A stretch of DNA of 64,000 nt, from positions 1 through 64,000 of the forward strand of contig JAFZUL010000027.1 of the NCBI GenBank assembly GCA_017618355.1, in the 5' to 3' direction. Shown here in pieces: positions 1 to 8,005 of this stretch. The notes under the pieces were generated by a model. The model worked only from the letters and a program-made list of their open reading frames with translations, did not search any database and was not told the origin of the DNA. Numbering within the stretch: position 1 is the first letter of the stretch; each line of letters opens with the position of its first letter. The position numbers were made by a program, and so were the translations under genes. This DNA is from Muribaculaceae bacterium (GTDB taxonomy: Bacteria > Bacteroidota > Bacteroidia > Bacteroidales > Muribaculaceae).

Positions 1-680
1 ATACCACCAACTAATCCGGCGATGAGCAACGGCTTGGCCTGCTCGCCACCCTTCTGGCCCTGAACGAGCACCTGAGTGGTTGCTGTAGCTTCGGGAAAGG
101 GGAAGTCACCATGTTTCTCCTTCACAAAGTACTTGCGGAAGGGGATGAAGAATAATATTCCCAGCAAACCACCAAGCAGCGAACTTAGGAACACCTCCAA
201 AAAGTTGACTGTCATCTCAGGATACTTCGCCTGCAGAATGTAGAGAGCTGGTAAGGTAAAGATAGCACCAGCCACCACAATTCCACTGGCAGCACCAATC
301 GACTGAATGATAACATTCTCTCCAAGCGAGTTCTTGCGCTTGGTGACGCTGGCGATACCTGCAGCAATAATTGCGATTGGGATTGCCGCCTCAAACACTT
401 GTCCCACCTTCAGTCCCAGATAAGCTGCAGCGGCACTGAAAATCACTGCCATAATCAATCCCAGCGACACTGAATAAGGCGTCACCTCGGGATACTTCTT
501 TTCGGGACGAAGAATGGGGACATACTCCTCACCTTCCTTCAGTGGTCGGAAGGCGTTCTCAGGAAGCTCCACTTGATTTTCATCAATCACGCCATCGGGG
601 AGCGTTGTTGGCTCCTGCAACACGTTCTCGGGAAGTTCAACTGAGTCCTGAGGTTGTAGTAAATCTTTCTCGTCTTGCAT
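1..680 (-). CDS. OPT-family oligopeptide transporter, N-terminal part (runs off window)
   Basis: Only the first ~226 codons lie in the window; the 3' part is beyond position 1. The protein starts MQDEKDLLQPQ, has an acidic proline-rich cytoplasmic leader with a repeated VELPEN motif, then hydrophobic segments (EVTPYSVSLGLIMAVIFSAA, AAIPIAIIAAGIASV, GAASGIVVAGAIFTLPALY, LSSLLGGLLGILFFIPFRKY) and ends in the window with PEATATTQVLVQGQKGGEQA. The early order of helices and the FPFPEATATTQVL stretch fit the oligopeptide transporter (OPT) family, proton-coupled importers of small peptides or metal chelates in the inner membrane. The substrate cannot be told. A TATCTTTG promoter lies about 50 bp upstream. 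Confidence 0.8.
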   Translation of the reverse strand, partial: MQDEKDLLQPQDSVELPENVLQEPTTLPDGVIDENQVELPENAFRPLKEGEEYVPILRPEKKYPEVTPYSVSLGLIMAVIFSAAAAYLGLKVGQVFEAAIPIAIIAAGIASVTKRKNSLGENVIIQSIGAASGIVVAGAIFTLPALYILQAKYPEMTVNFLEVFLSSLLGGLLGILFFIPFRKYFVKEKHGDFPFPEATATTQVLVQGQKGGEQAKPLLIAGLVGG

Positions 681-731
681 ATTGTATTATTTAGTTAAAG
701 GATATTCTTAACCCAAATCGGATTTAAGTCG

Positions 732-739
732 CAAAGATA
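732..739 (-). promoter_or_regulatory. Bacteroidota -7 element upstream of OPT transporter
   Basis: Read on the minus strand this is TATCTTTG, matching TAnnTTTG. Transcription would start near 725-728, giving a leader of about 45 nt before the transporter ATG at 680. Confidence 0.55.
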
Positions 740-754
740 AGAAATTTTGCGGTA

Positions 755-1144
755 TTATTTCCTAAGAATCTCAAAAAACGACTGCGGAAGCACCACATTT
801 AGCGCATCAACGGCCTCGGCGAATAGCGGAGCTATCTGCGCATCGGTAAAACCTGCTATGCCACATCCAATGCGAGTCACCAGGAAAGTGAGCTCTGGAT
901 GCTCAGCGGCAAATGTGAAGAACTGGTCGGTGTAAGGCTTAATGGTCTCTACCCCACCCTGCATCGTCGGGATGGCGTAGCACTGACCTGTGAGCCCAAC
1001 TCCCACGCCCCACTCAGCGCCAAACTTCGCATGCGCAACCCTCGCAGCGCCACCAGCATGCATCCCACGCAGATTGCTGCCAAAGACGAAAATCTCGCCT
1101 GGCTGCAGCTCGGTGATAAACTCAGGAGTAAATCGGTTGGTCAT
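755..1144 (-). CDS. Macro-domain-like protein (A1S_2505-type)
   Basis: A 129-residue soluble protein read from the ATG at 1144; an in-frame ATG at 1174 would overlap the upstream sirtuin gene and is less likely. Motifs are GEIFVFGSNLRGMHAGGAA near the N-terminus, then YAIPTM and LVTRIGCGIAGF. A glycine-rich loop after FGSN and a late CGIAGF strand resemble a compact family distantly like macro domains, which bind ADP-ribose; it has been named after A1S_2505. The gene starts 10 bp after the sirtuin stop and is very probably co-transcribed with it, which fits a role in ADP-ribose binding or removal. The family call is fairly firm, the biochemical role is inference. Confidence 0.6.
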   Translation of the reverse strand: MTNRFTPEFITELQPGEIFVFGSNLRGMHAGGAARVAHAKFGAEWGVGVGLTGQCYAIPTMQGGVETIKPYTDQFFTFAAEHPELTFLVTRIGCGIAGFTDAQIAPLFAEAVDALNVVLPQSFFEILRK

Positions 1145-1154
1145 AACTCTTAAA

Positions 1155-1853
1155 CTACTTTGTGAGAATTTCAATCAATTCTTTCACGCCTTCGGTGGCG
1201 GTTTTTGGAATCACATGCACATAGCTTGGCACGGCACTGGGGCGGGGGTCAATGTAATAGACCTCGGCATTGCGTGGAGCATAGTGCAGCAACGAAGCGG
1301 CGGGATATACCACCAGCGAGGTGCCTATTACCACAAAAATGTCGGCCTGTTGCGCCAACTCGCATGCTGGCTCGATGTTGGGCACGGCCTCCTGGAAGAA
1401 GACAATGTGCGGACGCACAGGATCGCCATAGGGGTCGCGCGTGTCAACGCTGGTCTCAAGTCCCTTGTCAGTGAGTTCATCGCAAGGAAGCTTGTAAACT
1501 CGGCTCTCATCTCTGAGCGAGCGCACCTTCATAAGTTCGCCATGCAGGTGCAGAACGTTCTTTGAGCCAGCACGCTCATGCAGGTCGTCAACGTTTTGAG
1601 TGATGACGTTCACGTTAAAATACTTCTCCAGCTCAACCAGTCCATAATGAGCCGCATTAGGCTGAGCTTTAACCATTTTTGCTCTAAGCATGTTGTAGAA
1701 GTTGTGGATGAGCACTGGGTCGCGCAAGAATCCGTCGTGGCTAGCCACGTCCATCACGGGATAGTTCTCCCACAAGCCATCGGCATCGCGGAAGGTCTTA
1801 ACACCACTCTCGGCACTGATGCCGGCACCTGATGATACTACTAAATTTCTCAT
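1155..1853 (-). CDS. Sir2-family NAD-dependent protein deacylase, zinc-less subtype
   Basis: A 232-residue sirtuin, close to the usual catalytic core length. It shows the NAD-binding GAGISAESG loop (residues ~9-17), FRDADGLW, TQNVDDLHERAG (~85) with the Q-N-x-D active site, the catalytic histidine in HLHG (~102), RPHIVFF and the late VIGTSLVVYPAA. Sirtuins remove acyl groups from lysines, using NAD and yielding O-acyl-ADP-ribose. The small domain, which usually has four zinc cysteines, has only one cysteine here, so no zinc site can form; related Bacteroidales sirtuins also appear to lack it. The Y-x-x-R acyl-selectivity motif reads YNMLR, with Arg displaced by one position. The downstream neighbour is a macro-like protein and the upstream one a NUDIX protein, suggesting an ADP-ribose-centred operon. 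Confidence 0.9.
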   Translation of the reverse strand: MRNLVVSSGAGISAESGVKTFRDADGLWENYPVMDVASHDGFLRDPVLIHNFYNMLRAKMVKAQPNAAHYGLVELEKYFNVNVITQNVDDLHERAGSKNVLHLHGELMKVRSLRDESRVYKLPCDELTDKGLETSVDTRDPYGDPVRPHIVFFQEAVPNIEPACELAQQADIFVVIGTSLVVYPAASLLHYAPRNAEVYYIDPRPSAVPSYVHVIPKTATEGVKELIEILTK

Positions 1854-1935
1854 AATTATTTATTTAAAGGAGTTAAAGGTGTAAAAGGAATGTTAGGAAT
1901 AAAAGGAAGAACAGGAGTTAAACACTTAACACTTA

Positions 1936-2634
1936 CTACTTAACGTAAAATTCCAGCCTGAAGCCTCTGTGTTTTAGTTCTTTATATTTCTCTTTGTTGA
2001 ACTCGAAAAGGAATGGCTGTTTTCTAGGGGCTGTCTCGTCATTGACTTGGGTCAGCAGCTCTAAATGCTGCATCTTCTTGTAGAAATTGCGGCGGTCGAA
2101 CTTCACATCAAGAATTGCTTCGTATAAAGACTGCAATTCCTTCATGGTAAACTGCTTGGACAGCAACTCAAAGCCCACTGGCTCGAAATGAATCTGGCGG
2201 CGGAGCTCGCCGGTGGCGATGCGCAGAATCTGATCATGGTCAAAAGCCAAAGCCGGCACATTGTCGAGCGCAAACCACCCTGCTTTAGCAGCATCGTCGC
2301 CCCCCTGCACATCCTGCATGCGCACCAGTGCATAGTAGGCGATGGTTATCACTCGTTCACGGGGGTCACGACCAGGAGCTGTAAATGTGTGGAACTGCTT
2401 GATATAGGCAGCTTTGAGCCCCGTTTCCTCTTTAAGTTCACGCAATGCGCCTTTCTCGGCATCCTCATCCATACGCAGGAAACCACCAGGCAACGCCCAC
2501 ATGCCTTTAAACGGGTCAATACCACGCTCAATTAGCAACACTCTAAGCTTTGTTCCGTCAAAGCCAAAAATCACGCAGTCGGTAGTTACCGCAGGGTGCG
2601 GATACTGGTAACAATACATATTTTCTGTTTCCAT
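1936..2634 (-). CDS. NUDIX hydrolase / NrtR-like regulator
   Basis: A 232-residue protein read from METENMYCYQ; a longer frame to 2712 adds a lysine-rich tail that overlaps the promoter and is rejected. The N-terminal NUDIX domain (~15-140) has a complete box at residues 51-73 (G-x5-E-x7-REL-KEE-TGL), so hydrolase chemistry may be intact. The C-terminal ~80 residues (ELLSKQFTMKELQSLYEAIL, FDRRNFYKKM) form the winged-helix module seen in NrtR and Bacteroidota AraR regulators, which bind DNA and sense ADP-ribose or sugars through the NUDIX fold. It could be an enzyme, a regulator or both. The sirtuin starts 82 bp downstream on the same strand, with no obvious promoter between. Confidence 0.85.
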   Translation of the reverse strand: METENMYCYQYPHPAVTTDCVIFGFDGTKLRVLLIERGIDPFKGMWALPGGFLRMDEDAEKGALRELKEETGLKAAYIKQFHTFTAPGRDPRERVITIAYYALVRMQDVQGGDDAAKAGWFALDNVPALAFDHDQILRIATGELRRQIHFEPVGFELLSKQFTMKELQSLYEAILDVKFDRRNFYKKMQHLELLTQVNDETAPRKQPFLFEFNKEKYKELKHRGFRLEFYVK

Positions 2635-2659
2635 AATTTTGTAACGTGTAATTTTTACG

Positions 2660-2691
2660 CAAAAATAGCGCCTTTTTTTCTTCTGTGCAAA
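2660..2691 (-). promoter_or_regulatory. Promoter of NUDIX/Sir2/macro-like operon
   Basis: On the minus strand TTTG (2691-2688) is followed after 20 bp by TATTTTTG (2667-2660), an exact match to the Bacteroidota -33/-7 promoter. It sits about 25 bp upstream of the ATG at 2634 and supports that start. Confidence 0.7.
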
Positions 2692-2905
2692 TTTTTCCGC
2701 GTTTTTTTTCAAAAAAAATACTTTTTATATAAGTTGTGCCGTGTTTTGGCACAATCACACACTACATTTGCATTAGAGATAAATTATGAAATAGAGTTCT
2801 TTAAAAAATGTTAAACTTGAGTGGTGATTTTTAAATTTTTTCCCTCATGTTTCTATATATATTCAGAAAAACAGCACTGCGCAAATAGAGCGCACACCGA
2901 GGCGC

Positions 2906-2913
2906 TACCTTTG
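2906..2913 (+). promoter_or_regulatory. -7 element of AAA ATPase gene
   Basis: TACCTTTG lies 50 bp before the ATG at 2963. No clear -33 TTTG is visible at the usual distance. The intergenic stretch 2635-2962 is otherwise AT-rich and shared with the divergent NUDIX operon. Confidence 0.55.
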
Positions 2914-2962
2914 CAACGCAACTACAAGGAAAGATAATTATTAACATTTATAACACAGCACT

Positions 2963-4663
2963 ATGAGCAAGAAAGCAACAACTAAGAAGAAAGATGGAAA
3001 AAAGGCCACAGCAACAAAAACCAACACAATCGTGAAGATGCCAACCCTCATCCAGGCCATTGACAAAGTGGCTGAAGAGGCTCGCGACTCGAAATTCAGC
3101 GATGAATTTTTCTTGAGAGTAGCGCCCGAACTGGGGCTGCTGAGCGACACTTATCACATCACCGAACGACAGGCGGCCTTGCTGAGCATAAGCCTCCTGT
3201 GCGGACCATATCGCGTAGATTTTCACGACTTTGCGCGCCACCTCGACGTGAGCAACATCTGTGTTCTGAGCTTTGCACATGACATCGACGAACTAGTTCG
3301 CCGCCGCCTGCTGCGCTACCGCGACGCGAAGGACAGAGACACCTTCGACGTGCCACAGGCGGTCATCAACTGCCTCAAGCGCAACGAGCCTTACGAACTG
3401 CCCACGCGCACTGGCCTCGACCAGTTCCAGTTCTTTGAGGTTATCGACGACATGTTTGACGACTTGGGAAACAACTCGGCTAGTCCCATCGATTTGTATC
3501 ACGACTTTATGCAGTTGATGAAGGACAACGGCGACATCGACTTCGTGAAGCAATTCTTAGCGCAAAACATCAGCCGCCGCGACAACTGGCTCTTGATGCT
3601 GTGGATGACAAACAGAGTTATAAACCATGATGACAACGACTTCAGATTCAATGAGTTTGACGATATATTCGAATATAAAAGCGACTACCACAGAGCATGC
3701 TCCGAACTGCGCTCGGGCCAACACGTGCTCATGAAGGCCAACCTCATTGAGCATAAGACCGAGGACGGCCTCGCCAACACCTCGCGTGTGGGCATCACCG
3801 ACCATGCCAAGCAGACGCTGCTGAGCGAGTTCAAAATCGCCAACCGTGAGGAGAATGTGAGCAATCTGCTCAAGCACAACGAACTGCAGGAGAAGAAATT
3901 GTTCTACAACGACAAGATGAAGGACAATGTGGCCGAGATTGAATCGCTGCTTTCGCCCAAGAAATACAGCGAGATTGTGGAGCGCATGAAGAAGAGCGGC
4001 TTCCGTCAGGGCTTCGCTTGTCTCTTCTACGGCGCTGCCGGAACGGGCAAGACCGAGACAGTCTATCAGTTGGCTCGCCACACTGGCCGCGACATCATGA
4101 TGGTGGATGTGCCACAAATCAAGAGCAAATGGGTGGGCGACAGCGAGAAGAACATCAAGGCGGTCTTTGACCGCTACCGTGAGGCGGTGAAGCGCTGCAA
4201 GCAGGCGCCAATCCTGCTCTTCAACGAGGCCGATGCCATCTTCGGCGTGCGCAAAAACGGAGCAGAAAGTGCTGTCGATAAGATGGAGAACACCATCCAG
4301 AACATCATCCTGCAGGAGATGGAGCAGTTGCAGGGCATCCTCATTGCCACCACCAACCTTGAGTGCAACCTCGACAGCGCCTTTGAGCGACGCTTCCTCT
4401 ACAAGCTACGCTTTGAGCGACCCGACGCCGAGATTCGTGCCAAGATTTGGCAGTCGATGATTAAAGGTTTGCGCAAGAGCGACGCTCTCGTCCTAGCAGA
4501 GCGCTTCGACCTGAGCGGCGGACAAATTGAGAACGTCGCCCGCAAGCACACTATCAACGATATCCTCTTCGGGCGCAAGAAGAAACTGGTGGACGCGCTC
4601 GTCAAGTATTGCGAAAGCGAACGTCTCGAGCCCAGCCAACTCCCAAAAATCGGCTTCAACTAA
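2963..4663 (+). CDS. AAA-family ATPase with N-terminal helical/winged-helix region
   Basis: A 566-residue cytoplasmic protein. It starts with a lysine/threonine-rich basic tail (~1-22), followed by a ~330-residue mostly helical region in which residues ~45-130 look like a winged-helix module (ITERQAALLSISLL, FARHLDVSN, RRRLLRYRD). The C-terminal ATPase core has Walker A GAAGTGKT (~357), KSKWVGDSEKN, Walker B ILLFNEAD (~417), sensor-1 ATTNLE (~463) and arginine-finger segment SAFERRFLYK (~472). This core resembles the classical AAA (FtsH/spastin-like) clade that remodels proteins. Walker B has FNEAD rather than the usual FDEAD. It is a single-gene transcript with its own promoter and a strong terminator downstream. 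The target is unknown. Confidence 0.8.
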   Translation: MSKKATTKKKDGKKATATKTNTIVKMPTLIQAIDKVAEEARDSKFSDEFFLRVAPELGLLSDTYHITERQAALLSISLLCGPYRVDFHDFARHLDVSNICVLSFAHDIDELVRRRLLRYRDAKDRDTFDVPQAVINCLKRNEPYELPTRTGLDQFQFFEVIDDMFDDLGNNSASPIDLYHDFMQLMKDNGDIDFVKQFLAQNISRRDNWLLMLWMTNRVINHDDNDFRFNEFDDIFEYKSDYHRACSELRSGQHVLMKANLIEHKTEDGLANTSRVGITDHAKQTLLSEFKIANREENVSNLLKHNELQEKKLFYNDKMKDNVAEIESLLSPKKYSEIVERMKKSGFRQGFACLFYGAAGTGKTETVYQLARHTGRDIMMVDVPQIKSKWVGDSEKNIKAVFDRYREAVKRCKQAPILLFNEADAIFGVRKNGAESAVDKMENTIQNIILQEMEQLQGILIATTNLECNLDSAFERRFLYKLRFERPDAEIRAKIWQSMIKGLRKSDALVLAERFDLSGGQIENVARKHTINDILFGRKKKLVDALVKYCESERLEPSQLPKIGFN

Positions 4664-4700
4664 CAACAAAGGGATTTGTAAAAATGCATTTCAGGTGATA

Positions 4701-4818
4701 GTTCCCCCTCTAAGATAGAGGGTGCAAGGGGGAGTATGAAAAAAGTTAACAGTGGGAATCAAACCAGTTAATCATACTCCTCAGTCGCTTTGCGACAGCT
4801 CCCCTATCTTAGGGGAGC
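4701..4818. repeat. MITE-like imperfect inverted repeat
   Basis: Arm 1 (4701-4738) contains CCCCCTCTAAGATAGAGGG and ends GGGGGAGTATGA; arm 2 (4772-4818) is its approximate reverse complement, beginning TCATACTCC and ending CCCCTATCTTAGGGGAGC, with an extra GTCGCTTTGCGAC hairpin inside. Each arm is itself a small hairpin. It fills much of the 504-bp gap between the AAA ATPase and pepD and carries no gene. It looks like a non-coding mobile or REP-like element. Confidence 0.6.
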
Positions 4819-4843
4819 AGCTAAAACACCCTCTTCAAAACCC

Positions 4844-4885
4844 AAAAATCAGCAAAAGGGGTCGGTTCTCTTTTGCTGATTTTTT
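4844..4885 (+). terminator. Rho-independent terminator
   Basis: AAAAATCAGCAAAAG pairs with CTTTTGCTGATTTTT across an 11-nt loop, giving a ~15-bp stem followed by T residues. It would end AAA ATPase transcripts and isolate pepD. Confidence 0.75.
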
Positions 4886-5088
4886 ATCCCGAATCGGTCA
4901 TTAGGATTTATGTCAGAACAGAATTTTTGTTGAGCAGATTGTAACATTGTCTTTGAAGACATAGCGGGCTATGGCGAAATGACAATGGCAACAAGATTCC
5001 AATAAAAAACTGTTATGGCATAAATAGACCAAATAAATCAACCTTTCGTCGCCTAATGACCGATTTGGGTTCATTTTTCTTGGATTTC

Positions 5089-5121
5089 TTTGGGTGATGT
5101 GATTTAAAATCGTTATCTTTG
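5089..5121 (+). promoter_or_regulatory. Promoter of pepD
   Basis: TTTG (5089-5092), 21 bp, TATCTTTG (5114-5121). The transcript would begin near 5126, giving a leader of about 40 nt before the ATG at 5168. Confidence 0.7.
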
Positions 5122-5167
5122 TGGCACTGAAATAATGAAACCTATATACATAAACTAAAACACTATT

Positions 5168-6625
5168 ATGAACGAGATTGAAAAACTTCAACCCACGTGC
5201 ATTTGGCGCAATTTCTATGCGCTGACACAAGTTCCACGTCCATCAGGACACGTAGAGAAAATCCAGAAATACCTGCTCGACTTCGCTAAGAAGGTGGGCG
5301 TTGAGGCATTCCAAGACCCTGCCGGCAACATCGTGATGCGTAAACCAGCCACTCCAGGCATGGAGAACCGCAAATGCATCACCATGCAAGCCCACATGGA
5401 TATGGTGCCACAAAAGACTCCCGAGAGCAAGCACAATTTTGAGACCGACCCAATTGAGCCTTACATAGACGGCGACTGGATCAAGGCTCGCGGCACCACT
5501 CTTGGAGCCGACGACGGTCTTGGCATTGCAGCCATCATGGCAGTAATGGAGGACAACACACTCAAGCACGGTCCCATCGAGGGCCTTATAACCAAAGACG
5601 AGGAGACTGGCATGTATGGCGCCAACGATCTGCCTAAGGGCCAGATGAAGGGCGACATCCTCTTCAACCTCGACAGCGAGACCTGGGGCAAATTCGTGAT
5701 TGGCAGCGCCGGTGGCATCGACGTTACCGCAACCCGCAAATACAACGAGGTGAAGACCACCGCCGGCGAGATTGCCGTGCGCGTTACCCTCAAAGGCCTG
5801 AAGGGCGGCCACAGCGGTCTCGAGATTCACGAGGGCCGCGCCAACGCCAACAAACTGATGGCCCGCCTCGTGCAACTTGCTATCGTTGACTACAAAGCTC
5901 GCCTCGTGAGCTGGCACGGCGGCAACATGCGCAACGCTATCCCATTCAAGGCCGAGACAGTGATGACCATTCCCGAGGACAACCTCAAGGGCATGAAGAA
6001 GCTCATCAAGAACCTCAAGGCTGAGTTTGAGAGCCAGTTCAAGCTCATCGAGGACAACGTGGACCTCACTCTCAAGAAAATTGACCGTCCTAAGATGAAG
6101 ATGGCTCTTGACGACCAGACCACTATCCTTCGCGCCCTTTACGCTTGCCATGACGGCGTAGTGCGTTTCATTCCTGCTTATCCCAACGTTGTTGAGACCT
6201 CAAGCAACCTCGCCATCATCGATATCGAAGACGGCAAGGCAGCTGTGAAGATTCTCGCCCGTTCGGCACGTGAGGACATGAAGGACTACATCGTGAAGAT
6301 GCTCAAGACCTGCTTCCATCTCGCCGACTTCAAGGTGGAGACTGGTGGAGACTACATTGGCTGGGATCCCAACCCCGACAGCCAGGCTCTGCACATGCTG
6401 CTCGACATCTACAAGAAGCTCTTCAACGAGGAAGGCATCGTGCAAGTTGACCATGCTGGCCTCGAGTGCTCTATCATTCTGGGCAAATACCCACACATGG
6501 ACGTAGTGAGCTTCGGCCCAACACTGAAGAGCCCTCACACCACCATCGAGCGCGCCTACATCCCCGCAGCCGAGCCATTCTGGAAGTTGCTGGTTAAGGC
6601 CCTAGAAGAAGTGCCCGAGAAATAA
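5168..6625 (+). CDS. pepD: Aminoacyl-histidine dipeptidase (PepD, M20 family)
   Basis: A 485-residue cytosolic metallopeptidase, the expected length for PepD. It hydrolyses Xaa-His and other unblocked dipeptides using two zinc ions. Visible metal and catalytic motifs are MQAHMDMVPQ (~75, zinc His and catalytic Asp), GTTLGADDGLGIAA (~112, bridging Asp), KDEETGMYGA (~145, catalytic Glu-Glu), LNLDSETWG-type FNLDSE, the dimerisation-domain motif GLKGGHSGLEIHEGRANAN, and the C-terminal GLECSIILGKYPHMDVVSFGP with a final zinc-binding HTTIERAYI. There is no signal peptide. It is a monocistronic unit and likely feeds amino acids from imported peptides into central metabolism. Confidence 0.93.
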   Translation: MNEIEKLQPTCIWRNFYALTQVPRPSGHVEKIQKYLLDFAKKVGVEAFQDPAGNIVMRKPATPGMENRKCITMQAHMDMVPQKTPESKHNFETDPIEPYIDGDWIKARGTTLGADDGLGIAAIMAVMEDNTLKHGPIEGLITKDEETGMYGANDLPKGQMKGDILFNLDSETWGKFVIGSAGGIDVTATRKYNEVKTTAGEIAVRVTLKGLKGGHSGLEIHEGRANANKLMARLVQLAIVDYKARLVSWHGGNMRNAIPFKAETVMTIPEDNLKGMKKLIKNLKAEFESQFKLIEDNVDLTLKKIDRPKMKMALDDQTTILRALYACHDGVVRFIPAYPNVVETSSNLAIIDIEDGKAAVKILARSAREDMKDYIVKMLKTCFHLADFKVETGGDYIGWDPNPDSQALHMLLDIYKKLFNEEGIVQVDHAGLECSIILGKYPHMDVVSFGPTLKSPHTTIERAYIPAAEPFWKLLVKALEEVPEK

Positions 6626-6689
6626 TAAAATAACACTCTAAAGTTTCTAGCAATTTTAGATTCTAGAACAACTATATCTTAGGGAGGAT

Positions 6690-6720
6690 TTTGCGTTTAG
6701 CGAAATTCTCCCTAACTTTG
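6690..6720 (+). promoter_or_regulatory. Promoter of hemerythrin/LuxR operon
   Basis: TTTG (6690-6693), 19 bp, TAACTTTG (6713-6720), exact Bacteroidota consensus, ending 20 bp before the ATG at 6741. The leader would be only about 15 nt. Confidence 0.75.
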
Positions 6721-6740
6721 TGGCATAAAAACACAAAACT

Positions 6741-7436
6741 ATGAACGAATATCTTTACAAAGCTACCGACAACTTGTCGGCGATGATTACGGCGCAGCCA
6801 CAGCTGCTGCTCACGCTGTCGCACTTTGGCATCCCCATGGGCTTTGGCGACAAGACGATAGCCCAGGTGTGTGCCGCTCATGGCGTTGAGTCCAAGTTTT
6901 TCCTGCTCATCTGCGAGGTTTACAGCAACGACAACTACAGCCCTTCGGCAGCCACTCTGCGTGCCACACCCATGGAGGGCCTTGTGCCATACCTGCTGCG
7001 CTCGCACGATTACTACCTCAACCGCCGATTGCCGCACATTGGCCATCACCTAGAGAAGATTGCCGACATGCTGCCAGCGCGCGCCGGAAAAGCAATTAAG
7101 CAGTTCTTCAGCGCCTATATCGACGAGGTGCACGAGCATTTCATCCATGAGGAAAAGATTGTGTATCCTCACATTAACCGACTCCTTAACCGCGAGAGTG
7201 GAGACAAATTCACGATAAAGTCTTATCTCGACACTCACGACAACCTCGAAGAGAAACTCAGCGACCTGGTGCAAATCATCTTCAAGTATCTGCCTGGTAG
7301 CGAAACCAACGATGACGCCATCGACATGATTTTTGACATCTTGCAGCTCTCGCATGACCTGCGCAAGCATGCCATCATCGAGGACAAGATTCTTGGGCCG
7401 TATGTTAAGCAACTTGAAAAAGCCGCGAAGCTATGA
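6741..7436 (+). CDS. Hemerythrin-domain protein (RIC/ScdA-like)
   Basis: A 231-residue soluble protein. Residues ~1-65 form a short N-terminal region; from ~95 a four-helix hemerythrin fold carries the iron-ligand pattern HDYYLNRRLPHIGHHLEKI, HEHFIHEEKIVYPHI (the HxxxE pair), YLDTHDNLEEKL and LSHDLRKHAIIEDKIL. Such domains bind a di-iron centre and sense or bind O2 or NO; the ScdA/YtfE relatives help repair iron-sulfur clusters. The stop codon overlaps the start of a LuxR-type regulator by 4 bp, so the pair is translationally coupled and the hemerythrin may act as the sensor or partner of that regulator. Iron binding is a strong prediction, the signalling role is inferred. Confidence 0.85.
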   Translation: MNEYLYKATDNLSAMITAQPQLLLTLSHFGIPMGFGDKTIAQVCAAHGVESKFFLLICEVYSNDNYSPSAATLRATPMEGLVPYLLRSHDYYLNRRLPHIGHHLEKIADMLPARAGKAIKQFFSAYIDEVHEHFIHEEKIVYPHINRLLNRESGDKFTIKSYLDTHDNLEEKLSDLVQIIFKYLPGSETNDDAIDMIFDILQLSHDLRKHAIIEDKILGPYVKQLEKAAKL

Positions 7437-8005
7437 AAAGGAAAGTATTGATAGTGGAGCCTTCGGAGGTTATCGTGGAGGGACTGGTGGCGACCCTCAA
7501 CCATAGCGAGCTCAAGATTTTAAGACCTGAATATAATGCCGACGACCTGAGCAACCGCCTCGATGTGCTCAAGCCCGACATCCTCATCATCAACCCCACG
7601 ATTAACGACAACGTCACCGAGCTGCGCAACGGCCGTAGCATGGCGGTGGTGGCGCTGGTTTATCAGTATGTGAAGCAGACGAGGCTCAAGCGCTTTGATG
7701 GCGTGATAGACATTCGCGACAGTCAGCAGGCAATCCTCCAAACGGTGCTTGAGATAAGCGCCAAAGCGCAGACTGGCGATGCAGCCATGAGCAGCCACGA
7801 GCTCACCCGCCGCGAGACGGCAGTGTTGATAGAGGTGGCGAAAGGTCTGTCGAACAAGGAGATTGCCGCACGCCTCAACGTGAGCGTGTTCACCGTGACC
7901 ACTCACCGCAAGAACATTGTGCGCAAGACCGGCATCAAGAGCGTCGCCGGCCTCACCGTCTATGCCCTCCTCAACAACCTCATCGACGAAGACACCGTGA
8001 TATAA
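7433..8005 (+). CDS. LuxR-family regulator with degenerate receiver domain
   Basis: A 190-residue protein starting within the ATGA overlap with the hemerythrin gene. The C-terminal helix-turn-helix (~120-185; LTRRETAVLIEVAKGLSNKE, IAARLNVSVFTVTTHRKNI) is a standard NarL/LuxR DNA-binding domain. The N-terminal ~115 residues have receiver-like alternation (KVLIVEPSEVIVEGL, PDILIINPTI, VVALVY) but lack the phosphorylatable aspartate: the usual DxxLMD strand reads DILIINPTI, and the acidic pocket is EPSE. It is therefore probably not controlled by a histidine kinase. Coupling to a hemerythrin suggests redox or gas control. Confidence 0.85.
   Translation: MKRKVLIVEPSEVIVEGLVATLNHSELKILRPEYNADDLSNRLDVLKPDILIINPTINDNVTELRNGRSMAVVALVYQYVKQTRLKRFDGVIDIRDSQQAILQTVLEISAKAQTGDAAMSSHELTRRETAVLIEVAKGLSNKEIAARLNVSVFTVTTHRKNIVRKTGIKSVAGLTVYALLNNLIDEDTVI

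Noticed and set aside
5243..6151. Minus-strand open frame of 302 codons
   Set aside because: Antisense to pepD; no family motifs and no promoter.
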